Shown in pieces: positions 47,074-58,613 of a stretch of 64,000 nucleotides of DNA. A program made the translations under genes and the position numbers. Under the pieces are notes generated by a model. The model saw only the letters and a list, made by a program, of their open reading frames with translations. It did not search any database and was not told the DNA's origin. The DNA comes from Heliocidaris erythrogramma (lineage: Eukaryota; Echinodermata; Echinoidea; Camarodonta; Echinometridae). The first letter of the stretch is position 1. Each line of letters starts with the position of its first letter. The stretch spans positions 31,428,208 to 31,492,207 of the forward strand of contig CM046856.1 in the NCBI GenBank assembly GCA_025617745.1, in the 5' to 3' direction.

Positions 47074-47411
47074 CTTGAAATGCCTGATACTCTTTTATGT
47101 AGTTCAGATTATTATTATTATTTTCACAATTTTAAAACATTTTCTCTGCTTGATCATCATGATCGCAAAGACTTTCAGGAAATCAACTCAAGGGAAACTT
47201 CAATACCCTATTTTATTACCTTTAGAAATCACGTTCGGATTATAAATCATTTCATTGTAATGTTCGCACATTTCTAAATGTGACGCTCTAAGCTATATTG
47301 AACTTGCATTAGGTTTATTTATAGAAAGTCTTTGCCATCTTGTTATTCTTACTCGGAAAACTTTAAAAACATCCAATAGATACAAATGATATTATCTATA
47401 TCTCCTCTCAC

Positions 47412-47478
47412 CTTGTAGGTTTAATATGAATGCACACAAGGCGAAAGAGATCAGCTCTGCCATCTTCGAATCCCCCAT
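47412..47478 (-). CDS. First-exon copy A (type A), signal peptide
   Basis: The best first exon: MGDSKMAELISFALCAFILN then LQ plus one base, and GTGAGA. The core ISFALCAFIL is a good signal-peptide hydrophobic stretch. It has five extra codons before the Met that aligns with the ATG of the other copies. Phase 1 fits exon 2, giving Gly-Ser-Cys at the join. It is the copy furthest from the body of the gene, about 12 kb from exon 2. Confidence 0.7.
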
Positions 47479-47699
47479 GCTGTTTTATATTCAGTACAGG
47501 TGAAGCATTCAGATTTCGGAGACACACCACATCAGAGAAACTACTGAAAATGTCACGCACTTCACTTTCCCCGACTCTATAAGGAACAATCTCGATATTA
47601 TAATTTTTATCGAGGTAGCATACTACAATTTCTGATTGGCTCGCTGAAACTAAAGCCGGGCTCACACTAAGAAAGGCACCTTCGAATTCCATAGAGACT

Positions 47700-49040
47700 T
47701 AATCGTATAAAAGTGATATAATTTATTTGAATAATCTTTATTAAATTGGAAACGATATTCCTTGCTTAAGTGGATTATATCATCATCAATATAAAAATAA
47801 TTTTTGTTTTCTTCTGGCTACACAACTATGACAGGGACAGTTGTATCAACATTGATACAAATTCATTAAACTCACGAGCAGTCTTCTTGTCAAATTCTTT
47901 CCTTTTCCATTCTTATCAGTTTACCCTTTATTTGTTTTCTTGCAGTTTTGCTTTCATTTCATATTTATTCTCCTTAATCACCTCTGTCTGTTTTTCTCCC
48001 GCTTTTTACACTTTCTTGAATCTTCTTCTTTTTAAATTGTCTTCCCTTTTAGTGTACATGTAGTTTATTATTTTACTGTCTATCTTAATTTCCTCATTTC
48101 TTGTATTATTTTGTTCTTTGTATTGGTAAATATGCGTTGTTATATCAGTGCGAAAGGGCTTTCTTGGCTCCTGCAACTTTTGTCTGGAACAAATCTCATC
48201 TTGCACCTCGGAACAAAACCTATAAAAAACGGTACCATACAAATTAAACAGATTAAACAGATATATAAAGAAATATCGCAAAAAATTGTTGGTGATAATA
48301 GTCAAAATTGACTGATTGCCATATAACACTAATCAACAACAATGCCTATATGATTATCATTATTGTTCTTATTTTTCATAACTATTATCATTTTTTGTTA
48401 TTTTTATTGTTGTTGTTGTTATTAATATCATTGTAACAATAGAAATAAAAAGACAATGAACACTCATTTTCCCCAGAACATGGTCTGCCTTTAAGAATAA
48501 AATTTCGCCTTTTTGTAGTTAAAAATGATAATAAATAGCATACGTACATGCCATGGTAATCTAATAATCGCATCCATGGTAATGATTGAAGGATTATATC
48601 AAATTTTTAAGGTAAATAAACCTAATTCTCTGCTATCTATTATTCCTCCTACTCTTAAAATCGAATGAATTATATACAACTCCTCTTCCTGGTGAAGCTT
48701 CTTTTTGATTTTAAAAGATTTTATATTACCCCATTTATGAAAACATCATATTTTATTTGAATAAATACCCGTTATCTTTAATTTGCTACCTTGCGTTTTT
48801 TTCTTTGATTATTCATATCTCCAAGTCGAAACTAGCTAATATTCTGTAAACGGGGATTACGCTTAACAGCTGGTAGGAAAAGGAGGTCGTTTAAATTAAG
48901 AAATGGAAAACAGAGCTCACGTATAATCATCAGTACAGATTATGTTCGGGGTTTGATATTTAAAGACAGGTTGAGTATTAACATGTCAGCGTTTGGAAGT
49001 ATCATTCAAGCAGTAATGAATCAGCAATCCTTGTTCTTCT
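47700..49040. other. AT-rich DNA, no gene recognised
   Basis: Poly-T and (TTG)n-like patches (48,405-48,425) and short ORFs only. It could include the promoter of first exon A, but I see no clear TATA or other signal to name. Confidence 0.4.
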
Positions 49041-49041
49041 C

Positions 49042-49193
49042 CTGGGTCCCGTTTCATAAAACCTGCTTTCAATAACAACTGCCTCATTTCTATGAGAGAT
49101 TCGCACTCAGCCAGTCAGATTCAAGGATTTCAGTAGCTTATGACAATTACTGTAACTTGTTATTGATAAAAAGCTTTTTGAAACAGGGCCCAG
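49042..49193. mobile_element. MITE of the 31.1-kb family, opposite orientation
   Basis: Ends CCTGGGTCCCGTTTCA and GAAACAGGGCCCAG. The inside has the complement of the shared centre (GCCAGTCAGATTCAAGGATT, then CAGTAGCTTATGAC). Confidence 0.75.
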
Positions 49194-49199
49194 ATACAA

Positions 49200-50205
49200 A
49201 ACGATGTCAAATTACACTCCATGTGGGACGTGAACTTATTTGTGTAACAAAATGCAAAGTTGCGAGTACAACCATAATCCCTCATCATGGGCATAGGGTC
49301 ACAGTTGGCAATACCAAAATAAAATTAACACCCATTATAGTTATGGAAAGATTATCTTAATGCGGCTTATGTATACTCAACTTAACGAGAACGAATTATT
49401 TTTCTGTATTTTTAATATGAAAAATAATTATTGTCACGTCATTTTCTACAGAGCAAGTGTTCAAGGGAAAATAAAATTACTGAATCATATTTATGAGGTG
49501 TGAAACATAATCAGTGATATTGATAATTTACATCGCTGGCTTGGATCTAAATTCCCTCGTACCACGGTCACATGTACAAATAAACAGACGGCTTTGGGTG
49601 CACGGTATTGTACAAACAACTGTGAGATTGCTATGTAGGGAGCTTCGATTCACAAATAACACATATGAGGGTATAATCTACTAGTCTCATCGTAAAATCA
49701 TCATCATAAGTAAGTCAACAATGATGTAATTCTATGTTATATATCAAATATGATTTCATTATCTTTTATCCCTCCCCGCTGTCGTCTTGAGATTGATGAG
49801 ATTCAAATACTGAATAAAGAACGAATAAAGAACGCGCGATCTTGTTTACTCAAATTTGGGTCAATGTGCGAACTTTTATTAGCTGCGCGCGATAAATTGA
49901 AGTCGCTTTGAAGTTTGATCCAGAGAAAGGAGCAGCCAACTGTAAAACCGTCCATAGATTGCGACTTGTCGCTCCCTTTAATATATGTGCTATTAGCCAG
50001 CATTTCTCTCGTTGGTTCTGCACGCAATTTTAAATGACCTATGCATAGCATCTCAGAACGGCACGATGGAGTATAGAGTGTTGACAGTGATATCTTAATG
50101 TCAGCAGTAAGAGTTTAGAAATCTGACAAAAATTGTATTCGCTTCCTTCTGCCGGGCACAATAAGACCAATGGCTGTGTTCATACAGGTGAACTACTTTA
50201 AAACC
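49200..50205. other. No gene recognised
   Basis: AT-rich sequence with short ORFs on both strands. The longest (minus strand, 49,803-50,051) has no domain I know. Confidence 0.4.
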
Positions 50206-50210
50206 TGGGG

Positions 50211-50350
50211 AGCGTTTCATCAATTGTTTTGTCAGTGATTTTTACCGACAACTGTTATAAGTTACTGAAATCCTTGCATCTGATTGGCTGAGAGCAAATT
50301 TGCCGGTGAAAATCACTGACAAAACACTTGATGAAATGCTCCCCTGGTTT
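50211..50350. mobile_element. 140-bp MITE of the 31.1-kb family
   Basis: Ends AAACCTGGGGAGCG and GCTCCCCTGGTTT. The interior matches 31,145-31,288 with few differences. Confidence 0.88.
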
Positions 50351-50880
50351 ATATCTTACTCCACCGATTTATGGATCGCCGAGTTTCAAGCTCTTTATTA
50401 TGTACAAATATTACTGTAATTTTCAAACGAAGGAAATCTACAATTAGAAGCATATATCTTCTTACTAGATTCCCTCATATTTCACGCCAAAGTTGTTCAT
50501 CTAATACAAATTTTAAAACGATGGAATATTGATCTGTGTCTCGATCTGTATGTTCACTTTCATTTTTTTTCCTTTTTTTTTTTTGTTAAAAGTATTGAAG
50601 ATGTTTTCCTAGAGTATTGTAATAATGCACTGGTCATTGCTTAGGTTCCATTTATGTGATATGAAAATGAACTGAAAATGAAACTGCAGTCATGAAATGA
50701 ATATGAGATATTGATTTCATGCTGACTGAACTTTTGATCTTTTCATTTAGTTACAGAATTATGGCAAGGTTGACACTTGGCGTTGTATAAATCAGTGGAC
50801 TAAAATGTACCCCCTGAAACATGGATTAAAGTTAGTTTTCTTTTAAGATTACAGGCCACTGATCTTATTGTGGAACTTAC

Positions 50881-51060
50881 CAGTGACATGTAGTCCATAT
50901 GGTAGAGAGTCTTGTTAAAGGTCACTGCACTGATGATCAGCGTGGGGTGTATGAGGTAGGCGAATTAAGTAAGGCGGGTCATGGGTATCCAGAAAGACCA
51001 GTCCAGCAACACCCCAACAGGACCTTGAAGTAACCAGAAGAAAAACATTTGACAAAAGCA
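50881..51060 (-). pseudogene. Exon of an NRF-6-like acyltransferase with a stop codon
   Basis: The minus strand reads GPVGVLLDWSFWIPMTRLT, a TAA, then FAYLIHPTLIISAVTFNKTL and a GTAAGT donor. The W...FxPxxRLTYxAYLxHP pattern belongs to the acyltransferase-3 membrane family (nose-resistant-to-fluoxetine type, nrf-6), in which the position of the stop is normally Tyr, so TAC or TAT to TAA is the likely change. The 5' boundary was not found with confidence. A sequencing error is possible. Other exons of such a gene were not recognised. Confidence 0.6.
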
Positions 51061-51143
51061 CATCCAAAAGAACGATCTTGTCTCTGACGATCGAGTGGAT
51101 ATTTGTGTTTAAGCCGTTATTTTCCTCTTAAAAGGAGAAAGAA

Positions 51144-52812
51144 ATATGGCTACCTATGATTAGCTTTCTCGGTTCGATCATGGAAACCATGTACAGATAT
51201 CAAACTAAATACATTTTCCCCAAAATGTCCAAGGCCGTACTTATTCAAGGCGATCTACGCACCCCCCCCCCCCCCCGCAATATGATATTTTAATATGGAG
51301 ACCTACGGCGGATTGGCGGTATGATTATACGTGTATAGCCTATGCCCAATGGGTAAAGCCCCTTTTTTAATCACGTTAATATAAGGACAACTGATTCTTT
51401 TTGAGGTCTAAAAATTTCGAGGGAAACTTCCCGAAAGAGTTATTATTCCGATCAATTATTGTTTTTATTTTATACTTTATTATAATAAGTAAAGAACAAA
51501 CCTTTTTTAATTATATATTTCTGTTTTTTGTATATAAGCTTATTTGTGTAATGCTACTTTGTTATTTTGGGGGACCCATACTCTACAAGATTTACTTTTT
51601 AATGGGTCCCTCCATTTCCATAGAGAATATTATTACCTTTTGTATTTTGTTATTCAAATTTTCGTTTATACGCAGTTTAATTATTTTTAAATTATGTTAT
51701 TCGTAATATGGCTACCTATGATTAGCTTTCTCGGTTCGATCATGGAAACCATGTACAGATATCAAACTAAATACCTTTTCCCCAAAATGTCGAAGGCCGT
51801 ACTTATTCAAGGCGATCGACGCACCCCCCCCCCCCCCCCCCGCAATATGATATTTTAATATGGAGACCTACGGCGAATTGGCGGTATGATTATACATGTA
51901 TAGCCTATGCCCAATGGGTAAAGCCCTTTTTTTAATCATGTTAAGGACAACTGATTCTTTTTCAGGTCTAAAAATTTCGAGGGAAACTTCCCGAAAGAGT
52001 TATTATTCCAATCAATTATTGTTTTTATTTTATACTTTATTATAATAATTAAAGAACAAACCTTTTTTAATTATATATTTATGTTTCTTGTATATAAGCT
52101 TATTTGTGTAATGCTACTTTGTTATTTTGGGGGACCCATACTCTACAAGATTTACTTTTTAATGGGTCCCTCCATTTCCATAGAGAATATTATTACCTTT
52201 TGTATTTTGTTATTCAAATTTTCGTTTATACGCAGTTTAATTATTTTTAAATTATGTTATTCGTAATATGGCTACCTATGATTAGCTTTCTCGGTTCGAT
52301 CATGGAAACCATGTACAGATATCAAACTAAATACCTTTTCCCCAAAATGTCGAAGGCCGTACTTATTCAAGGCGATCGACGCACCCCCCCCCCCCCGCAA
52401 TATGATATTTTAATATGGAGACCTACGGCGAATTGGCGGTATGATTATACATGTATAGCCTATGCCCAATGGGTAAAGCCCCTTTTTTTAATCATGTTAA
52501 GGACAACTGATTCTTTTTCAGGTCTAAAAATTTCGAGGGAAACTTCCCGAAAGAGTTATTATTCCAATCAATTATTGTTTTTATTTTATACTTTATTATA
52601 ATAATTAAAGAACAAACCTTTTTTAATTATATATTTATGTTTCTTGTATATAAGCTTATTTGTGTAATGCTACTTTGTTATTTTGGGGGACCCATACTCT
52701 ACAAGTATTTACCTCTTAATGGGTCCCTCCATTTCCATAGAGAATATTATTACCTTTTGTATTTTGTTATTTTCGTTTATACGCAGTTTAATTATTTTTA
52801 AATTATGTTATT
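51144..52812 (+). repeat. Three tandem units of about 560 bp
   Basis: Units begin ATATGGCTACCTATGATTAG at 51,144, 51,706 and 52,266. They include a C run (51,260, 51,825, 52,386), a TATAATAATTAAAGAAC-like word and TTTTGGGGGACCCATACTC. The last two are nearly identical, except that the third loses a few bases near its end. The apparent ORF in each unit is hydrophobic and repeats only because the unit does. Confidence 0.92.
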
Positions 52813-53024
52813 CAAATGTTTTGTTCCCTTTTTTGTTATTCATGAAATGTGATTTCTATGGAAGTGGAAAATAAATTTGAATTAAACTGAATTGAAATCA
52901 ACGAAAAAAAGGTTATGTCGGGCAACAAAAAATGAAATTGTAATACACCTCCCCTGCTCGCCCTAGCATGATTCTGACCATGCAGTGAAGTGCCGACCAC
53001 TTCCTCCTTTCATTTCTGACAACC

Positions 53025-53345
53025 CTGGTTTCTACTCCCGCAGTCTGGAGTAGATGTATAGTTTTAACCAATCAGAACACAGGAAACTATACAACTATAC
53101 ATCTACTCCCGCAGTCTGGAATAGATGTATAGTTTTAACCAATCAGAACACAGGAAACTATACAACTATACATCTACTCCCGCAGTCTGGAATAGATGTA
53201 TAGTTTTCGAGTAGATGTATAGTTTTAACCAATCAGATCACATGAAACTATACAACTATACATCTACTCCAGACTGCAGGAGTCTGCAGGAGTAGATGTC
53301 TGATTGGTTAAAACTATACATCTACTCTACAGCGGTACGGATGTA
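53025..53345. repeat. Array of ACTATACATCTACTC words in both orientations
   Basis: Units of about 80 bp join GCAGTCTGGAGTAGATGTAT, AGTTTTAACCAATCAGAACA and CAACTATACATCTACTCC, so each unit can fold. The array resumes at 53,590-53,700 after the MITE at 53,356. Confidence 0.85.
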
Positions 53346-53355
53346 CAGTTGCACG

Positions 53356-53570
53356 TACACTCTTAGAAATATTGGGCAAAATTTTACCCAAATTTTACCC
53401 AACATGAGGGTCCTTATGAGTCCGACCAACTTTTGGGTAAACTTTACCAATTTCATTGTTATTTTTGACCAATGTTGGGTAAATGCATGTAAAAGTTGAG
53501 CAAGATTTAACCAACCTATGCCCAATCTTCATTTACCCAGTGGCATTTACCCAACATTTCTAAGAGTGTA
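53356..53570. mobile_element. 215-bp MITE, TACACTCTTAGAAATATTGG ends, copy 2
   Basis: Same length and nearly the same sequence as 34,462-34,676. It is inserted in the foldback array, which continues on its other side. Confidence 0.92.
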
Positions 53571-53739
53571 ATTATGGCACGTTGGCCCGCTTACTATACA
53601 ACTATACATGCGTAGCTCCTAACAGTTGCACAGTTGTATAGTTTCCTGTATTCTGATTGGTTAAAACTATACATCTACTCGACAGTTGTATAGTTATATA
53701 GTTGGGCATATTTATGTCATTCTTCGCCCGTCATACTCG

Positions 53740-53763
53740 CCATCCCCTCTCTTTCTCTCTTCT

Positions 53764-53794
<31 letters not shown>

Positions 53795-54205
53795 GTAACA
53801 CGTTCACAAGCTTCCATCTAATCACGATGTTGGTTCAGGCATTCAGGCAAGGAGTTATCACAAGCATTTTTTAGTTATAACTCCGGTGTAACTGGACATG
53901 TCAGTCTACCAGGCCTTCTGTAAACTTCACTGAGGCTTCACTAGACTGAAATTGTCATTCTTATGGGTTGTCGGTCTCATGGGCTGTCAGCCTACTGAGA
54001 CGTCCCCATTCAAGGCGATCAATTTTCATGGCATAGTGGAATCTTGTTATAACAAACTCCTTGGGACCAACAGAAATATGTTGCTCTCTACTGATACCTT
54101 GTTACCCTAATGACCGTTATGAATGTTGATCACAATGAGGTTCTAATGTATCAATTTCCCCAGGCCTCAATGTAAATATTTAACATGATATTCCATTTTC
54201 AGACT
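53740..54205 (+). repeat. Segmental duplication, left copy
   Basis: A (TC)n tract, TACACACACAGTA, ATCTAATCACGATGTTGGTT and then CTTCACTGAGGCTTCACTAG to GAGGTTCTAATGTATCAA. It recurs at 55,050-55,715 with an offset of about 1.5 kb in its second half. Confidence 0.88.
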
Positions 54206-54213
54206 ATAATCCT

Positions 54214-54808
54214 TTAAAGGGAAATCCAACCTTAATAGCAAGTTGCTTTGAAAGAAAGAGGAATCAGAGAAGCAGATTGATAAAAGTTTGAACGAAATCG
54301 GACAAGCAATAAGAAAGTTATGAATTGTTGAAAGTTGTAATCACTACATATATGGGAATTTCAAATTGGCCGAACTGGTAATGTCACTGTGATGTAGCTG
54401 TGGACAACTCCCTCATTCGCTCCAACACACAAAATGACTAAACTGTCACTTTTTTGGTCAAAATGTATTACTTATTAGGATCTTTTTCTTTCATGAGGAC
54501 CTATAACAATATGCTATGTCCAATATATTTTGAGCCCTGCCCCGAGGGTAAAAGCGCCTCGAAGAAATCCGCAAATTAATGATATTTTTGTGTACGACAC
54601 ACAGGAGAGAGTTGTCCACAAACATGTCACAATCAACTCAAATTGCCAATTTGAGATTCGCATAGATGTAGTGATCTCATTTTTCAAACATCAATAACTT
54701 TCTTAGTCCTTGTCCGATTTCTTTCAAATTAACTTTCACCATCCTGTTTTTCTTATTTTTCTGCTTTCACACAAATCAACTTATTACCAAGGTTGGATTG
54801 CCCTTTAA
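54214..54808. mobile_element. 595-bp MITE at TTAA
   Basis: Ends TTAAAGGGAAATCCAACCTT and AAGGTTGGATTGCCCTTTAA. The inner word CAAATTGGCCGAACTGG and the word GACTAAACTGTCA resemble parts of the large repeat at 1,800-1,915, which carries the same end. Another copy starts at 63,789. Confidence 0.88.
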
Positions 54809-55049
54809 CCATACCGCATGCTTCAGCACATACACAGGGAAGTGTTATACACACCACACATCCGCATACTATTCACATCACGTGCCATTCCTGGCTTCAA
54901 GCCCGACTATGCACAAAACATAGAGTTACATAAGTTCAGGAGATGCATTGGAAAAATACAGACTAAACGTACTAGGCAAGCAAGCTTGTATAACCTCCTT
55001 GGTATTCTTGGTATTACTCGCTCACATGAATGGACATCAATTTCTGTCA

Positions 55050-55087
55050 ACAAACGCCTCACCCTCCCCTCTCTCTCTCTCTCTCGC

Positions 55088-55119
<32 letters not shown>

Positions 55120-55715
55120 ACACACACAGTATACATGTTCACAAGCGTTCATCTAATCACGATGTTGGTTCAGGCAAGGAATTATCACAAGCAGTTTTTA
55201 GTTATAATTGGAAATAAATACACGAGATGCAGAATACATGAAATGAAGAATCAATACAATAAGGTAGGCCTACCCATGCACTTACCGAGGGGGTGTTCAA
55301 ACACCCCCTTTGACAAAAGGGGTGTTTTTAGGTGGTCAAACACCCCCTTTTGGTGTTATTGTAAGTTAGAACGCACCTTTTGTATGTTAAAAACGCCCCC
55401 CCCCCCCCCCGTTAGAATTCCTTTTCTTCTGTCAACTTCACTGAGGCTTCACTAGACTGAAATTGTCATTCTTATGGGTTGTCGGTCTCATGGGCTGTCA
55501 GACTACTGAGACGTCCCCATTCAAGGCGATCAATTTTCATGGCATAGTGGAATCTTGTTATAACAAACTCCTTGGGACCAACAGAAATATGTTGCTCTCT
55601 ACTGATACCTTGTTACCCTAATGACCGTTATGAATGTTGATCACAATGAGGTTCTAATTTATCAATATCCCCAGGCCTCAATGTAAATATTTAACATAAT
55701 ATTCCATTTGCAAAG
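55050..55715 (+). repeat. Segmental duplication, right copy
   Basis: It matches 53,740-54,205, with about 200 bp extra inside (55,215-55,425) that hold AACACCCCCTTTTG words in both orientations and a C run. Confidence 0.85.
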
Positions 55716-55719
55716 TTTT

Positions 55720-56760
55720 TTTGAGAAAAAAATACCTTCTTTAGTGATTAAAAATGCCAAATGGATGCTGTATTATGGTTGTATTATTCTACAGCATGTG
55801 GGAGGTACAATGTACAGTACTACAATGGTATGAAGTCCAAGTCCACCATTATAAGAAAAATCAAATAAAATGCCATGTAGGCATACCCGGTATATTATTC
55901 ATGTATGTAAAAGTAGCTCTTTACAACTACCAATATTTTTGTTCTAAAACAAGAACCCCAAAACTACCATCCCCTAAAAATCTAGTTAAGGAGAGCTATA
56001 GTACATGTACCCCTCTCTGCACAAATGTACCACATTAGGCAAGAATTAAAAATTTTAAAAATTACTTGCAGGGACAACTACCTCACTACAGTCCGTCAAA
56101 CTAATAGGTTTAACAGTGGCAGGGAATCCAATCAGCCCACACAACAGTTTGGTAGTGCTGTAATAAAAGAAAAGATAGTTAAAAAAGAAATGAATTATAC
56201 AATTTCATTGAAATCATTCTTTTTTTCTTTTGTGAAAAGGCCATGGCCTGAATTCACGAATACTTCTGTAAGGGTATACAAGCAACGTGCATGGCCTCAT
56301 GTCCAAAGAAATGGCAATACAGGCTATTTAAAACCATGGTTTACACCATGGGTTTACCCTTCTTTGTGAATTGTGGCCAATGTGCTTCTTAACAAGGTGT
56401 CAAGCTTTCATTACACTTTTTTGGTCATGAACTGAAATGGAACTGTCCTAAAGTGAAATATGCCAGTGTTGCGAATACAACATGCACTAGTCTATAGAGG
56501 TACCTTTGACAAATATTCTAGCATTTTACACAGCAACACCTGGTGTAAACAAATCAGACAGGAACTAACAACTGCCTACAAAAAATTACTTATACTGACA
56601 AAATCTCTATATCCGTGCTACGGAATGTCATAAATAAATCACCATAAGAATTTAAAATGGAAAGTAAATCCATCCTTGATCCACAAATATTGCTTTCATC
56701 ATTCATCAAGACAAATTTACAAACCCTATAGGAATGCAGATATAAAAATCATAAATTTGT
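55720..56760. other. No supported gene; one possible exon
   Basis: The minus strand at about 56,060-56,155 has an acceptor-like TTTTATTACAG, an open stretch including LLCGLIGFPATVKPISLTDC, and a GTAATT. I do not recognise it. Confidence 0.25.
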
Positions 56761-56763
56761 CAA

Positions 56764-57491
56764 CCGGGGCGTGGCTAGCGGGGGTGTGACACCCCCCCCC
56801 CCCCCACACTCAAAATCGTTGTCGGCAAATGCGCCACCTCTGTTGGCAAAAAAAAGAGGGGAGAAAAGAGAGAGGGAAGAGGAAAGAGATAGGGTAAAAA
56901 AAGAAAAGGGAAAGGAAAGGAAAATAAAAACTGAAAAGGAAAGGAAAAGGGGAAGGGAAGAAAAAGAAGGAAAAGAAAATTGCTCGCTCCAGTCGCTCGC
57001 AAAAACATTGGGATGTTAATCTTCGGGCAAATGGCGTCCCTTCCCTTCTGCAATGGGCTACAGCTGCCCCCTGGGATTGTTAAAGTTCAGATAGTCATAT
57101 TCGGGCAGCGAGGTGCTAGAATATATCCACATATTGAAGAAAGGTTCCAGGATAATTATATAACTTATGTACAGTAAGTAACTTCAGTAATTTTCACCTC
57201 AAAAAGTTCAAAAAAATGTTGCTTGACTTGCTTCGCTCGCTCGCAAAAAAATTAGAAATTGAAAAGCTGATATTTGGGCAAAAGGCGTCAGCCCCCTCCT
57301 TGCGAAAATGGGCCCGTCTGATCAAGATCTCTAAGTCTGCGATTTTCTTTTATTATTATTTGTGGGGGAGAGGGATTAGGGTGCAGCATTTTTGTCGGCA
57401 AAAATGGGTATCGCATCCTAAAAATTTGTTGGCAAATTTGGGTGTCACACCGTCCCCCCCCCCATTCAAAATGTTCTAGCGACGCCCCTGC
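56764..57491. mobile_element. 728-bp element with GGGGCGTGGCTAG ends and TTGTCAA duplication
   Basis: The left end CGGGGCGTGGCTAG and right end CTAGCGACGCCCCTG pair imperfectly. TTGTCAA flanks both sides (56,757-56,763 and 57,492-57,498). Just inside are C runs and GGCAAA words in inverse positions. A 7-8-bp duplication fits an hAT-type element. The Lys/Glu-rich ORF inside (56,850-57,000) is a purine-rich low-complexity tract. Confidence 0.8.
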
Positions 57492-58078
57492 TTGTCAAGC
57501 TCTTGCATGACAAAAACACTAATGGAATAGACCTGAGTGGCAATAAACCAGCTTAATTTGATTTTTATTATACTTCATTTCTTTATATTTTACATGTACT
57601 CTCTATCACTCTAATAACTTCTGAAATAGTCACAACTCCAAATTAATACAAAATTTCTTTGTTTCATTCATGTTCTATAATTGCACATCTCTCAAGTAAA
57701 CATGGAGGGTGAAGAAAAGGGATATTTACCTGTACTAGGCGAGCGTAGATCTTACATGTTTCTGGCATCACTGTGTGTGCTCCATCATCAAATAAGAGAT
57801 GTCATGCATCTTTAAGCAAAATAGAATGACTAGTCAAATGTATCCATAACAGACTATCAAACAGTTTTCTTACGCGAGTATATGGATCTGAACGAAAGAC
57901 TGGAAATAAGAGTTTGTAGATATCTACTGCAATCATATACCTGTCAACAGTCCACACCTCCCTGCCCTTCTGCAATACCCACTTATCCAGGCAAACCACC
58001 CTCGGAGTTTGCTAAAGGGGTTACCTTCAAGGATCAACTAAGATTGTAAAAATCGAATGAATAAAAAAGAAAAAAAAA

Positions 58079-58239
58079 CCCACAAAAACGGGCAGGTGTG
58101 ATCAGGGTTGTTTTACCTTGCACATGTAACTTGTATATATGTGACTACCCATGCAAGGTAAGATATGCGTAGTCTCATATATACAAGTTACATATGCCAG
58201 GTAACAAAAAACCTGATCACACCTGCCGATTTTTGTGGG
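58079..58239. mobile_element. Hairpin MITE, about 160 bp
   Basis: Arms CCCACAAAAACGGGCAGGTG and the near complement (CACCTGCCGATTTTTGTGGG), continuing through TGATCAGG / CCTGATCA. The loop contains ACTACCCATGCAAGGTAAG. Confidence 0.85.
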
Positions 58240-58443
58240 GGTTTTTTTTCTTTTATATTCATTCATTTTTTTTATTTTTTTTTTGGTTTGCATGGGCCAT
58301 GGCTCACATGTGATATTTAGATCTATTTTTGTTGTGATATCTGCCTCCACACACGGTATATGGATCCCATGTACAGCTCCGTAGGCCAGTACCACTACCA
58401 GATTGATAAGCCAAGGAGCTCGTACAGTACAATAGGTCACCCC

Positions 58444-58613
58444 CAGGGGCGGATACAGGATTTTCAGAAAGGGGGCGCACACTGAGGAACATTCCGTTTG
58501 ACGAAGCCAAACGGTCATCTAGGGGGTCCGGTGGCATACTTTGTCAAACAAAACGGGGGGGGGGGGGCGCACGCCCCTTGCGCCCCCCCCCCCCCCCATT
58601 GGGTCCGCGCCTG
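58444..58613. mobile_element. 170-bp MITE, CAGGGGCGGATACAGG ends, ACCCC duplication
   Basis: Ends CAGGGGCGGATACAGG and GGGTCCGCGCCTG. Flanked by ACCCC at 58,439-58,443 and 58,614-58,618. It contains a G run followed by a C run. Nearly the same sequence is inserted at 58,980. Confidence 0.88.

Larger units (their letters stand above)
11758..47478 (-). other. Gene span: CUB-LDLa-LRR seven-helix receptor
   Basis: The locus is assembled from exons that each show a recognisable domain and fitting splice sites. In transcript order they are: first exon (one of several), 35,429-35,383, 33,743-33,639, 32,198-31,979, 28,727-28,617, 27,940-27,805, 26,773-26,702, 24,865-24,794, 24,453-24,382, 23,412-23,341, 19,500-19,426, 13,337-13,266 and 12,811-11,758. 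Junction phases are 1, 0, 0, 1, 1, 2 and then 2 for all LRR joins, so one frame runs through. The architecture matches type-C LGRs (relaxin receptors) and mollusc GRL101, except for the CUB domain. Ligand and G protein cannot be told. Further LRR exons could be hidden in the TE-rich introns; relaxin receptors usually have about ten repeats. Confidence 0.8.

Noticed and set aside
51401-52874. Hydrophobic ORFs repeated three times
   Set aside because: They repeat only because the 560-bp unit does; AT-rich codons give Phe/Ile/Leu runs that mimic membrane proteins.
54818-55455. Several plus-strand ORFs through the (TC)n tract
   Set aside because: Ser/Leu runs from the microsatellite; no homologous domain.
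56771-57019. Lys/Glu-rich coiled-coil-like ORF
   Set aside because: A purine-rich low-complexity tract inside a transposon with a G/C-run end.
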